NCBI GenBank assembly: GCA_009760855.2 | Contig: WPIO01000026.1 | Span: 250,001-314,000, forward strand | Source of the DNA: Cristatella mucedo | Taxonomy: Eukaryota; Bryozoa; Phylactolaemata; Cristatellidae | Direction of reading: 5' to 3' | Length of the DNA: 64,000 bases | Part shown: in pieces, positions 21,500 to 34,432 of the stretch | Numbering within the stretch: position 1 is the stretch's first letter | Layout of the letters: the number at the start of each line of letters is the position of its first letter | The notes under the pieces: generated by a model | Seen by the model: only the letters and a program-made list of their open reading frames with translations | Database searches by the model: none | Told to the model about the DNA's origin: nothing | Made by a program: the position numbers and the translations under genes

Positions 21500-24040
21500 A
21501 TTACAGGACAGAGAAAGGCTTAAAAAACCAAAAGTGAAGGTGGCTAGCAACTTTAACTTTACGGATGCAAAAGCGTCTACTGTGAAAAGCAGCCGTCAGT
21601 TTACGTTTATGGGACTGATAGTACCCGTGTTACCATTGTCTGTTGCGGCCTAAACATTAATGTCAAAGTAATTTTGTGAGTTACAAACAAGGAACTAAGT
21701 TTTTACTGGCTCCTGAAATATATTTGTATTCCGGGAAAGAGGACTTCAAAGAGTAAGCTTTAAGAGACAAGGAAACGATTGTGCAGTATTGAAGCAACTT
21801 TCAGAGTACGAATACGCAGAAGTGCTGATAAATACGTACAGGTATGTACTGGGCGTGATCATACAGCTGCCGTTACCATATCACATGGAAAGTGTAATTT
21901 TTTGCTGCCCTCTTTTGTCCAGGATAGCTCTCACAGTGCTCGTAGCAGAAAGTTTGTTGTCTCTACACACGATCGACGCCGTATTGATTAAACTTCCTCT
22001 CTGAGAACTAGAGGGGAGTCAACTGACTGACTCGTGTCCACGGAAACAAGCTTTCATGTTTAGGCCAGACGCCGGTCAGCGGCTTGACATGTTAATCTCA
22101 CCTCGGTGCGACGCCTGGGAAATTGCTAGGGAAGACGCACGCCGGATGGTGGCTAGCGGTGACACTTATCACATCTTGCTTGAATGATGAACGCAGTAAC
22201 ACATTTACGGCTCACTTAGGTTATACTGCGTTCATCGAGACTAGAGTGCGGCCGCCGCAGAAAAAAAACAGTGCTGAAGCTGAAGTAGGGCGCGAAGCAG
22301 CTGAGGCAACCTCCAACCTGAAAAAAATTACTCTTAGCATTGATAATCACAAGGTACCGCATTTTTCAGACTGCGTTTGGACTACGGCCCAGATAAATTA
22401 AGAGGAAAATCTCAATTATACTTATTGGGAAACATGAAATTTTCATTTATTTAAAGTACAAGCTGAAGCATTACCGGATGACAATTTTTAAGTTTCAAGG
22501 CGCTATTTCAAAGATGAGGTATGAGATCCCTTTTGGTATCAAAATATGTTTGCGTATTTTGCATGCATTGACGTCATGCAGACATAGTTTTCTATGACGA
22601 TGACTAAATCCCATGTTTCATATTATGCGGCTGAAGCTCAATGCTAGAAATAAATGCATGAAAACACAGCGATCGAAATGCAAGCATTTTCGCACAACTG
22701 TTCCTTTTCATAATTCTTCTTCTTGTCGTTTCATATTTTCTTCGAATTTACAAACTTACAGCGTGTAAATTATTTATTGAGAGATATATCAGCCAGATTA
22801 TTGTAGTAACTTATCTTATTCATAGTTTATTATATACCAGTATTTTTGATTAAATGGATGCACGCGTAATAACTATTTTCCCAACCACAAAAAGAACTTC
22901 AACTTCGTGATTGCATAACTAAAAGTTACAACAATGTCCTTGGTGACCTTTTATCAATTCCAGTGACCTTGTTACTGCTCTGCCACTAAAATGTTTAACA
23001 TAGCGACCAACCGTTGACGAGGATTTCTGCATGCGAAATAGTACGTGTATCATCAGGTGGGGAGAGAACAGAACCTGACCGTCACACGCTCTAAGAATCA
23101 TCAGACAATTCTGAACGTTTTGTGTGTGGCATTTTTGTTGTACAGGCCCGTATGGGGTACTTTTATTTTTGCATTGAACCACTGCGACGATGAGTAAATT
23201 CTCCTTAAAAGCTAACTTGTAATATAAAGAAAGTTAGCCTAGAATCTATTTAGCGGCGGTTGTACTGACCAGGTCTATGTACAGTATATCAGCTGCGGAT
23301 ATGAATCCACAATCTCTCGTTGGACGCGAACCACTATCCGAAGCCCTGCTTCTTCGAAGACCGAACTAGAAGCTAAAGGGCTACGCTGCACGCGATAATG
23401 CGTTCCTGACTACCGCAGCGTCAGTCGTTCGCCATCGACCGATGGACTTTGGTGACATCTAGCTGACAAAAAACTCGAAGAGGACTTCAGGATAGACGTA
23501 GATTTATCAGGATCTGCCTCCTAACAAAATGACCGCCAAACTGATTCATGCGCCTGCGCCTTCGCGGCCAGACCGCTGCATTTCAGCTCGTTCAACTAGA
23601 ACGGCGTCGTCTATTTATAGATTGAGCGAACTTTCGGCTATGAGCACAGTGCCCCGTAGCAGCTAATTCAGCGCCAGTACGTCGTCGTTTGGCACAGAGC
23701 CAGCTGAATTTCCTCTCGTCCTGCTTTTGGTACTATGCACATTGCCGAAAGTTGGCTGACTGTGAACGAACGACGGCGTATTAGCTGGCTCGTTAGGGAT
23801 TTCCGGTCTATACCATAAATCTTCTGAAACCGGAGCAAAAATCGGCAGCTCGTTAGGTTTGTCGCCCACCCCCTAGATGCCGCGTCGCACCGTTTCTGTC
23901 TGAACTTCTCGTGCTCCCTATCGAGCATTGACTCGACGTCAAGATCCGTATGCGGTCTTGCTTACATGTCGCCTCACTCGCTTACGCCACCCTACCTATC
24001 CGACCTCCTTAATCCTTCAGTCTCGTGCTCTCGCACCAGC
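21500..24040. other. No gene recognised
   Basis: 2.5 kb of unassigned sequence, AT-rich in the middle. Short frames have no recognisable family. Confidence 0.45.
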
Positions 24041-24084
24041 CACTCACCAGCTTGTAGTCGTCTCGCCCTTCTTTGCGCACTAAA

Positions 24085-24690
24085 TCGAAGTCATTTGGTA
24101 GTCGTGAGCGTCGCAATTGCCACATCACACCACTTCTCGCCGACCTGCACTGGCTACCAGTCAAGCAACGGATCGATTTCAAGGTTTTGTCGCTCACTTT
24201 TAGGTCACTTCATTCTTTGGCTCCAGCCTATCTCTCAGATCTACTCCCCCACCAGGCCAAGCATCGTACCACCCGCTTTTCGGAATCCAAAAGTCTACCA
24301 ATACCTCGTACACACCTCAAATCCTTTGGAGACCATACATTTAGTACGTATGCTCCCAAAGCCTGGAACTCACTCCGGATTTGCGTCAGAACATCCCCTG
24401 ACTTGACCGCATTTAAAAAGAACTTTAAAACACACCTATTTAGGACAGCATTTAGTGGGTCCCTGTGATTTGTCCTTCATGTGCTTATGCGTGCTGACAC
24501 TGTGCATGCTGCCACTAACCAAGTTTGCATGCTGACCCTGTGCATGTCACCCCTAACCATGTTATTCATGTTTATCACGCATGATATTACTCATCATTCA
24601 ATCGCGCTTCCCTTTGCAGCAAATGTGAAGAGCCTAGAAAGAGGTTGAGTTCTCTGAGGGCGCTTTATCAAGTGCATTATTATTATTATT
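24085..24690 (+). mobile_element. L2-A LINE, 3' part
   Basis: Encodes HITPLLADLHWLPVKQRIDF, LAPAYLSDLLPHQAKHRTTR and the APKAWNS block in one frame (to 24468). The 3' UTR, stem and (ATT)n tail follow. One of the better-preserved L2-A copies, 5' truncated. Confidence 0.92.
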
Positions 24691-24694
24691 ATTA

Positions 24695-24850
24695 TCATTA
24701 TCGTGCCTTCAGCACCAACTCGCCGAAAGTCTGGAACTCGCTTCCGGTTTCTGTCACTACCTGCGTTTACATTGCATCATTTAAGTCTCAGCCAAAGATG
24801 TCTCTGTTTCGGTCAGCTTTCTCGTCGTGCCACTGAACTTGTCTGTTTTG
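24695..24850 (+). mobile_element. LINE C-terminal fragment (L2/CR1 type)
   Basis: Encodes a variant of the family's final block (SPKVWNSLPVSVTT...FKSQPKMSLFRSAF) directly after the tail of the L2-A copy. It is from a more diverged lineage. Confidence 0.55.
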
Positions 24851-24916
24851 TTCGTGTGCGCTATGTTTGCACACCTGTGTGTGGTCCATTCCACGTTACT
24901 AACCAGGGGTTCTACT

Positions 24917-24931
24917 AGGGGGGGGGGGGGA
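24917..24931 (+). repeat. Poly(G) run
   Basis: Homopolymer of G. A second G-rich run lies at about 28359-28378. Confidence 0.9.
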
Positions 24932-25487
24932 ACAATAGGTGTCTTCTTGCGTACTTTTTGCATGCTCGTATAAGTACGATACCAAGCGTGTCCTTAGTTC
25001 ATGGTTATTTATTCACTCGAAGCGAGTTGTGATTCAGTACTCCGATGGCGTTAAACAACTATCTTATTATTATTATTCTTATTATTAGTATTTAACAAGA
25101 ATGGAATGCCTACATGGGGGCTAAGAGCAGAAAACGTTTCGCCGCCGAACCAACAGGAACATCCAATCCAATGTTCCATTTACGGCAGGTTGCAACTGTT
25201 TGACTCTGACATCGGAAGCGAGGGGTTACTTTTTAAGCAAGCGTGCTCATGGTAGTGCCGCCTCGGGAGTTGGAGGACGGAGCTCGCGGCTTACAACTAG
25301 CCGACTAAAGCGAGCTAACGCTAGTCCGAAGGTGCATTTCGAATGCCAAAAAAATGAAGACGAGCTTGTGCGCTGTGGCGGAGAGAATAAGGCTCGCGAA
25401 GTGCGCCAGTACGTAGCGAGCGTGTTCCCTGGTGGTCGAGTTATTAGCTCTAAGCGGAAGACGAAAGAGAGAGCGAGAGCGAGCGAG

Positions 25488-25646
<159 letters not shown>

Positions 25647-25844
25647 GGATAGCGTCCGTACAGGCCGACGGACCGGCAGAAACTTGGGAGTAGTCCGGCT
25701 GGCGGGTCACACGACCAGCGCCGCAATTGGCTGACCCCATGCTGGCGGCTAGCCGAAGTAGGCAGCGGCGTAGGTGTGCAGGGCGAGGCAGCGACCCCTG
25801 CGCTGACGTCGACAACTGAGCCCCCCCCCGAAGGTGCTGATTGT

Positions 25845-25920
25845 CACGTGACGGTATGCATTTATAGCGCGTTGAGCTGCACTGGTCTTCATTTGCGGAC
25901 GCGTTTGCTAGTCTGGTAAG
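25845..25920 (+). promoter_or_regulatory. Possible promoter with first-exon donor
   Basis: CACGTG E-box at about 25845, a TATA-like TTTATAGC at 25861, and CTGGTAAGT, a near-ideal 5' splice site, with its GT at 25916. Spacing fits a short non-coding first exon. No downstream coding exon can be tied to it. Confidence 0.2.
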
Positions 25921-26471
25921 TCCTCTACCATGTTCGTTAGCTGCTTCATAAGCCATTGTGCGTTGAACAGGTCGTTCTAACTCGGATAGAAAGTTTCGGT
26001 GCGCGGGGTGTACAGCTTCCGTGCAGCCAAGTGGCCAGGAATGTTTCAGATAGGAAAACGTTACCCGAGACGGCGGCGACGAGAGTCACCGGAAGTGCAA
26101 TCATGCGCCACCAATTTTTCAGCCTTGCCAAGATAGCGAACCGAGAGCGGATGTGCTTCTTTCGAAATGTACTCTTTTCCCGTGAAATAGCCGAGCGGTT
26201 GAGTGCCGGATGCATGTATGGCAGTTGCAGTTTTCTTATTCTAGCTGTGCTAGCGATTAGTTGATGAGACATTCAAACGAGCTGCACGATTTCTCCCGTT
26301 AAGTGTTGACCGTCAATTGCTGACACATTTGTCGTTCAGTCCTACCTGCTCCTTCAGGCAGCTGGAAACGACAAGGTCGAACGTGCGGGTCCTTAGATGA
26401 TTAGCCGCGGCCAGTAACCGAAGGTCACGTCTGCTTAGCTGCTTTTGGTGCTAATATCTCGTGACACATTG

Positions 26472-26502
26472 TCTAGAAATTTCGCTGCCTGAAATTTCTA
26501 GA
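26472..26502. repeat. Perfect 12-bp stem hairpin
   Basis: TCTAGAAATTTC and GAAATTTCTAGA separated by 7 nt. Confidence 0.9.
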
Positions 26503-27062
26503 AAAGCTCACCTCCCCAGCTCAACACCTACTGGGAACTTGAGCGATCAAGTGTGGCCCAGTGAAGCGCCATCGCGGCCCTACAGCGGATCTACCGCAGC
26601 CCTCTATACCGCGGCCCTCTATACCGCGGCCGCTGAATTCGCCCGCTCAAGGTGCCGCTCACCATCCGCCGGATCGTTTTAGCTCGCGATACGTGTACGG
26701 AAGCCATCGTTACCGTGCTCAGAAAAGCGTACACAACTGCACTAGAAGACGCTCAGGGCCCAAGCGTCGCTGAAAACCTAGCAAGTAGCGTACAGTAAAT
26801 CACGCACAGGTGCGTGCAGACAAAGCGAGAGCGAGCAAAATGTGATGACATTTTTAGGAAACTGACTTGGCCTTCGCGCCGTCCAGGACCCGCTTGCCAC
26901 CTGTACAATTCTAGTACGGTTGGTGTGACATTTCGGGAGAAACTGAAGCTCTGCGACGGAGTCCGTGCGGCCTGGACAGCAGCCCGGAGCCAGACAAGCC
27001 AAAGCGACACGGGTACATTTGGCAAACGCATATTTAGCCGAATGTAAATTTTGCTGCGGGTT

Positions 27063-27103
27063 CCTTCTGCGAGCAGCAGCTCGAAGCTGCTGCTCGCAGA
27101 AGG
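27063..27103. repeat. Perfect 19-bp stem hairpin
   Basis: CCTTCTGCGAGCAGCAGCT and its exact reverse complement separated by CGA. GC-rich and mismatch-free, so it is recent or maintained. Confidence 0.93.
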
Positions 27104-27249
27104 AGTCACTCGCCGACAAAGGGATCGGATATCGCTCGGAGGGCTCTGACGGCTTTTGCTTTAAGCTGCATCCACTTCCGCTCCGACTTTCCCAGCGCTG
27201 AAGCCTCGCTTGCGGCGGTGCTTCAGCGAGATCCCAGAGCTTTCCAGAA

Positions 27250-29960
27250 CTTAACAAAGGTCGTCGAAGCTTAGAGACGCGCAGGAATGTGGTCGAAGCC
27301 GTCGCCTATATTTTGAAGGTCGTATTCTACCTTTGACAGTGCTCCTCTTGCATGCGGCCTCCAGGCTGCTTTATTGTTCAGCAGCAGTCTTTGTTGTGGG
27401 CTTTAAGCCGGAGGCATAGAATTTCAATCCAAAGACCACAATAAGCCTTTGGCTACGCAGTGTTCTCCGTACTCCAGCTGCAGAAGTCGGCTAGTTGAAC
27501 GTATGCGACGCTTGACTTACCTGGAAGGAAGGGGCGCATGTTTGTACCCTCAGCTCGACGTTTTTACCCTCAGCTCGAGCCTTCGAGGTAGCTAGCTGCT
27601 GTGCAGATCAAACGGTGTCAATTCGAGCTGACGTCAGTTAGTGGGCATTCGCCAGAAGATTTGACAGGACTTGATTAGCCACAATCGATGCAGTATTACT
27701 TTTGGCTTTTGGTTGTCTTTGTCACTGCGAACGATGACCGGTCTAATAAAATGGCTGTGAGCTAATTCAGCCATTAGAACACATAGTTATTATTCCGGCT
27801 CCTGAACTAAAACGGCTAGGAACCGCTTATGCGTTAATCTATGGCTGGGGCAGCATAAAAACCCAAGCTGTGGAATTGGGTGTTGTATTCGTTTGCACCT
27901 TAGAATTTGAGCTGAGTTGAGCCGTAGGCTTTGGACCCTGTTAGAGTAGTTGAACGTCATGATCGGCGTCAAACGCTGTTATCTTATGTCACTGCCAAAT
28001 AGACTTCTCTATGCTATGGATACGGACTTCTCTACGCTAGTGTGTCGGCGTACCTACGTGCATCACTGCTACATCTAAGAGTCGCCATCCGTGATTGCAA
28101 CGCTCAGGCCTTCACCGCTATTTGTTTCGCGTCGGCTGATACAAGCTCCGTTAGTGTAGAGTTGGCACCGATAGAGAAAGTGACTAGCGCCGTTTGAGCG
28201 ATCTGTCGTAGGCCTAGTTCTGTCTGGACGTGGACACCTTGACGTCCCGTCGTTAGCTCAAGCATCTTGCGGCGAGTAGCCACCCACGTTGATAACGGCT
28301 GGTGTCGGCGACCTCAAGGAGTGCCAGAAATGTCAGCGGTGGGGGAAGCGGGATCAGCGGGGGGGGGGGGGCGGGGGGTTTGAGCTCAGAGTCAAAGCTG
28401 TGAGCCGGTCGCTTCGACTCGGCCACTAAGGGAGCCTCTTCTGGTAGACAGTGGAGATGGGCCGTCGAATCGTGGCTGCTGATCGCAATCAGCAGCTGGT
28501 GTAGCTCGGGGTCAGAACGGAGGTCAGCGCTCTGCACCGGCGCCGCCTCGAGGCTACCGGCTCCAGGCCAGCGCCTATCGGGGCCGTGCGCTGACGTACA
28601 GCGAGTGCAAATTCACGCAGTATGTTAATGGTGATATATTGTCTCAGCGCTGTCGGCGCTGCCTGAATACTGCCGGCAACTGACGGTGTCAAGGTTGTCG
28701 GGCCCCGGCGTGAGGTCGGTGAGTAGGCGAGGGCTTCGGCGGAGCGCGCGGGTACGACTTCTGGCTTGGCCATGTCTCCAGTGGGCTGCTCTGCAGTAAT
28801 TAGGTACACGTCAACAGCGTTTGCCAAGCTAGGAGGCGATCGCCGACGCACGGGTTGCTGCTGTCCTTCTGCACCTCTTGCCTCCTGAGTAAACAGGATT
28901 GCATTCGTAGGCACTCGTACAATGCTGCTCTACGGTGACCGGTTAGCTGTCATCTAGCCGCCCATTGGACAGTGGCCGTGGTCTGCCTCTATATAGCCCG
29001 GCGGCGGTATTCCTTCCGAAGGAAGGCGTACGATTCGCCTGCTGTGCCTTGACGGCTTCTCGAGACAGATGTGTCTGAGCTGCGGGTCCTTGTCACCTCT
29101 CCGCGCGCTGCGCCGCACCGGAGAGTATCGAAGGGAGCGGGAGCTATTAACTGCCTGCATTATAAAGAGGCAGCAGCGATGAGAATGCGAAACGCAGCCC
29201 AGACTGCTGATGCAGTAAGTACATTTGAGCTGGCGCCGGGGTGAGCGAGGGACGGGTGGCGGCGGGGAGGCGAGCGGGAAGCTTCCGAGGTGCAGAACCG
29301 GTCCAAAGGATGCTGCGAGAGTAAGTGACTAGGGCGAAAGCAATTCCCGTCTTCTGATGTCTTTACTAGACCGCCGCCGCTGCTGCACTGCGGCCGAGCC
29401 AATGTCGTCGTGAACTGCTCATCCCTGCGTTCCGCGAAAGCTTTCCCGCTTTCTGCAATAACTTGACTGTCGACTGTAAGTGGCTGCGATGACCCAGCAG
29501 ACACCAGCTGGCATTGGACGACCAAGCAGTCGCTGGTGGGGATAAGAGGTCGTCCAGTCGGCTCCGCCGTCTGTAGGAAACGTTGGCGATTCTCTACAGC
29601 ACCAGTTCGAGCACGACAGAGACCGCAGTGGCGGCCGGCATTCGGCTGCACCGTCGCTCAATTTAGCGGAAATGCGCAGCGGAGCGTTTGGGGAGAGGAA
29701 GCGGTGCTGGCAGCCTAGGCTGATTCGACGCGCGGCGATGAGCGAGCGATTGTCTCACACTTTGCTCCCCCTTGACCTTGTGTGGAGCTCAACAGGAGCA
29801 GCGTGTCGTGGGTTCGGCTGCCGGCAGGCAGCTTTCAGCTGGCGAGCAGCGGTTGCATGATTTCACGAGGGTGCACTCGTGTTTCCTGCACCAAGAGCTA
29901 CCACCGTACACAGCTGCGGTTCTACGTTGCCCTAATGGTGGCCATATTACTTGTTTGCTT
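27250..29960. other. No gene recognised; GC-rich in part
   Basis: Contains the longest non-repeat minus-strand open frames of the window, 28489-28914 and 29160-29651. Their Ala/Arg/Ser-rich translations match no family I recognise, and I do not call them genes. Confidence 0.4.
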
Positions 29961-30051
29961 ATTCCTCATTTACTGCGATTCCGAGTCAGCTGCGCCTTGC
30001 AGTTTTCTTTCGATGCACGAAGAAATGGCTTTTGGTGCCAAAACTGTAGAG

Positions 30052-30262
<211 letters not shown>

Positions 30263-30271
30263 GAATAGAAT

Positions 30272-30322
30272 ATAGTTCATTTGTATAACACCCTAAGAGA
30301 ACTTCAGCTCTGTTCATGCGCT
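30272..30322 (-). mobile_element. SINE-B, 3' tip
   Basis: ATAGTTCATTTGTATAACACCCTAAGAGAACTTCAGC is a reverse, diverged SINE-B 3' end. The rest is lost next to the CA/TA microsatellite. Confidence 0.5.
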
Positions 30323-30329
30323 CCACATA

Positions 30330-32745
30330 TGTAACACATATGTAATGATTTCAGCCATCAAATACATTCTCCTTGACCTCGGTCATTAAAGGCAAGCACC
30401 TTAACACATTTTTTCTTCATATATCTGATAGAATGCTTTGCTTTTTCGGAGAGCAGGTGTATGGTGCGTCGCGTCGTGCGAAAAGCCTCGGTTGACCGCG
30501 TCAGGCCTTTCCCAAACCTCGCCTCATGTTCAGCGAGAGAAAAAAAGAATTTGATGCTGGCCAGCTAGTTTGTGCTTACGAATGCTCGGCTCTTAAAATT
30601 TCACTGGGAGTTTCGCCGCCAACCGTAGCGAAGAGCCTCGTAATGCGTTTCTAGAAAACCGCCAGTTTACTGTATTTCACCGGATAGTTAAGCATGCGCT
30701 GTCTGCGCTGGATCTTCGCTTGTGCTGACTTTCAGATCCTCAGGTCTCCTCGCGTCTTACGCTCTCTTTACTCCGACAAAATGGCTGCCTGTTCGAGCCT
30801 TCGTAAAGCGAGCTTGCCCACTCCGCGGTGCTCGAAGAGCGCTCGCTAGCCCATACTCAGCATTACTTTCTGTGACCAGCAATCCAGCAGTAGCATGCAA
30901 GCCATTGGATGCAACCGGGCCCCGTAGTCATACTTTTTCTCGGCAGCGGTTAAACGATGACCATGGCTGCGTTCGACCTGAACCGCTCGGGGAGCGTTAC
31001 GTCGAAAGCCCGCTTTGCTGTCCGAATAGTAAAGGCCGAGGACGGACACGCTTTTTGCCAAATGCTTCCGATTCTCTCGAAGCAACTGAGTTATTGGGCG
31101 CCGGAGGAGGGGATTACGACGCAGTTTTCTTACTCTAGCTGCGCTATGAATAAGGCAATACTTGTGTAATACTTACGCTACGGATAAGGTAATACTCATT
31201 GACTGGCAATGCTCGAAATACTCCAAATAACCTTTTTGCGAAAGCAGCTACTCTTCAACCAGCAACCGCGGTTGTGAGCGCGTAAACTCACCGGGGAACT
31301 CTTCATCCGATTCGTTTGATTTCCCCCGTCCTGTTTCTGACTGCCCCATCCTCTCCAGGCAGTTACTCAAGCTCATAAAAATATCAACTTATTTACCAAA
31401 AACCCATATAGCGCATAAACAAATAAAACCATTAACCCACAATAAACCATAAAACTTCTACTGTGACGGGGTGTTTAAAGTCAATAAAAAGGAGGCTGAT
31501 TTTCGGTTGGTTAAAAACCGGTTTAAAACCGCAGGTTTAAAACCAGGTTTCAAACAAACCATTCACTAGAAACAAAACGCAGAATACAGTAGCGGGCTCA
31601 AAGACACACGGACGCCACAGCGGGCCAGTACGCCACCCTTCTGCCCGGCGTCCTTGACCTAACTTAAGGGCCTCTGCCGCCGGTTAGTTGAATGTTTGCC
31701 ATACATCGCCATACATCTTAACAGTCCATAAACCAACGGGAGTGTCGTAATCTCAACTAGGCCATAAATTAGTTCTAAGCCATTAACCCATAAGCTCTTT
31801 TTGGGGGTTATAACAACGCATTAAATGCTATTGACCAATAAACCACTAATATCGAAAATTATTCACAGATGTGGCACCCATTGATCACCCAGAGGTTTGA
31901 GGCGCTCTTCATATTTCGGGCTGTTCATAGGAAAGTGAATCACTAGCGGATGTCCGGTTTCCCGCAATGGAAAAAAATGGTAGGTGTCCGCTTCTTTGCT
32001 GCCGGCCCGTTCTCTGCAAGCGCAGCCGCTCGATGCAGCACTAGCCACGCCGCCTCCATTGATTCTCAGAATCGCTGCTACCATTTTAGGAGCCTGGTGC
32101 AATGAATGAGGCGTGTAAGAATACAAGGAGTCCGCAGCCATTATCGGGAGATAAAGCTGAGCCGGTAAGTGGTTCCGTCTTAGCCCTGCAATGGAACGAA
32201 CGCTCCATCTTTTATCGTTTGTCGCATCCGCATCTTCGTTAGATCTAGCAGTCGATATGCAATGGCTTAAACTGTTTATCAACAGCTAGGATCTTGCGCC
32301 TGAATCCGGTTGCAGCAGTTCAGGCAGATACTTTGGAGCCATTTCAATGAAGCTCATGTCTACTTCAGAATTTGCGGGCTCTGCATTGACGGCGGTAGTC
32401 AGCGGCTTCCGGTCGCTTTACGTAATGAGGAAGCCGGGTCGACAGAACTCCATCGGCCTAGCGCGATCGCTGCTCATTCGTGGCGGGCTGCTCTTGTTCA
32501 AGTGTGCTATTGCTGTTGCCGTCTGCTGCTTGAGCAGAAAGGCGCTTAGCAGTTCATATTTCGTATTCTACTGCCTGGTAAATTTTATAGCGATTCTCTG
32601 GATAAGCAGTTGCAACGCCCACCTGACATGAATGGTTGAAAGATTACAGCTGGGTAGGCTGGACACTTAAACAATTATAACACTTTTAGTATTGGGCACT
32701 CAAGAACTCTTAGCCACAATCGTCGGACTATTCTTCATCCAGCTC
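30330..32745. other. No gene recognised
   Basis: Unassigned sequence. 31380-31860 is AT-rich with many TAAACC/ACCATAAA motifs. No exon-like conserved block is seen. Confidence 0.4.
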
Positions 32746-32749
32746 TTAG

Positions 32750-32885
32750 TAAAGGTCAGATGATTCAACAGCCTCATTTATGTAGCGGCAGAACAGCCGT
32801 AACCACCACGCCTCTGCTTGTGGTTGGCAATAAAGGATTTCATACTGCAAGACTCGAACCCACGAAATGGGTAGCAAATAATGAG
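32750..32885 (-). mobile_element. SINE-A, degraded
   Basis: Reverse: GATTCAACAGCCTCATTTATGTAGCGGCAGAACAGCC and GACTCGAACCCACGA are recognisable. Confidence 0.55.
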
Positions 32886-32947
32886 GTCTCACCTTTATGT
32901 CCTAACAGTCTCTAGATTTCTTCGTCTGCAATACATTGGTGCTCGCT

Positions 32948-33075
32948 CTCCATGACCCGGGTCGCGGTTTCGAGTCCTGAAATGGGCAATCCTTTATCGC
33001 TTAATGTATGCGGTGGTGATAGCTGCAAAGCCTCTTTTGCCGCTATATAAACGAGGCTGGTTAATTGGCCGAGAT
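32948..33075 (+). mobile_element. SINE-A, degraded
   Basis: GGTCGCGGTTTCGAGTCCTGAAATGGGCAATCCTTTATCGC and TATATAAACGAGGCTGGTTAAT match the SINE-A body. It lies back to back with the reverse copy just before it. Confidence 0.55.
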
Positions 33076-33925
33076 GCGTATTGGTCACACCAACAGCGGG
33101 CACGTGAGTTCACTTTCGGCAAAGTCGTTGAAAGTCGCACATCAGCTTACGCACTCACGTCTCATTCGCATTGAATGAATGAGTAGCCTACCCGATTTTG
33201 CTTATCAACAGCTGCAACGAGATGTGTCCCAAGACTTGCTCTTTACGCGGAATTTTAGAAGCGGCACAGAGAACGTCTGCCGATTTCAATCAATACGGGA
33301 GAACCGGTGCTAGTAAAGCCAACGTCTTTCTTTAAATTTTAAATGGCTATCGTAATTTTCTTCTGCATGTATTGAGTTATGGTGACATCTATCGGGCACG
33401 CCCTGCGTTCATCCTGTGTGTCTGTAGTCTATATGTGTCTATGTCTATGTCTATGTGTCTATGTAGTCTATGCCTAAACCAGAAGTCGAGGTTGCAAACG
33501 TTGGCTACATTTGCCAGAACTTTGTTTTTTTGGGTACAGGTCCCAAATGAAATTACTCTATAATTCAGAATTTCTGATTAGTTAATTGAACCTCTTATCA
33601 AGGAGCCATCTAACTAATTCAATCACTCATATTTGCGTATGCTGTTTACTCGATCTGAATATGAAATTGTTGTATGTGAAATCTTAAATCGCCCTCCACC
33701 CATCATTTTTCGTAATTAGTGTTTGTTGATAGATTAAATCGACTAGATTGCTTTCTGCTGCGAATCTTTGGCTTGCATGGCTGGTCTTAAGCCAGCTGAA
33801 ACCGGTCGGGTTGGTGGCGTTCGGCGAACCTGCAGTGTTCGAGTAGACGAGAGGGAAATGGATGTGTACTTATAAAGTTAAAATTCTGGCGTCTTGAAGT
33901 TAAAATGAACTTAGAGCACATTGCT

Positions 33926-33928
<3 letters not shown>

Positions 33929-33968
<40 letters not shown>

Positions 33969-34011
33969 ATAGATAAATAGATGGATAAATGAATAGACGG
34001 ACAGACAGTAG

Positions 34012-34050
<39 letters not shown>

Positions 34051-34051
34051 A
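33929..34051 (+). repeat. (GA)n - (GATA-like) - (GA)n compound microsatellite
   Basis: Two GA runs with a spacer of ATAAATAGATGGATA-type and GACAGACAG repeats. Confidence 0.95.
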
Positions 34052-34238
34052 ATGCTCTAATGGGGTGAATGTCGTGATCCTGTAAAGCGCCTTCGTCCAG
34101 TGAATTGCTGTCAGGTGCTCGTTCATTTGAACTCCGAGATGGTAGAATTCTAACCTATTAGGTACACATAATTTCATCTCGTCAATCGTGAATACGTATC
34201 TTTCGATGGAAGCTATAATTAAAGAAAATACCGGATTT

Positions 34239-34425
34239 AAATAAATAAATAAATAAATACTAGCTGATTTAACAGCCTCTTTTTGTATAGCGACAGAAGA
34301 GCCTTTACGGCTATCACCACCGCTTGCAATAGCGATAAAGGATCGCCCACCGCAGGATTCGAACCCACGACCTCGGGGCCGAAGTCGTGAAAAGCAACCG
34401 CCTTACCTGGTGAGCCATTACGGCT
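34239..34425 (-). mobile_element. SINE-A
   Basis: Well-preserved reverse copy with an (AAAT)n tail. CGGATTT at 34232-34238 and 34426-34432 is a target-site duplication. Confidence 0.92.
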
Positions 34426-34432
34426 CGGATTT

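Noticed and set aside
25845-25920. Spliced-leader RNA gene
   Set aside because: A short exon plus donor would fit, but no Sm-site-like motif is evident and the unit is not seen repeated in the window.
28489-29651. Two minus-strand frames of 141 and 163 codons
   Set aside because: GC-rich composition explains long frames; no motif, family or splice support. Not called as genes.
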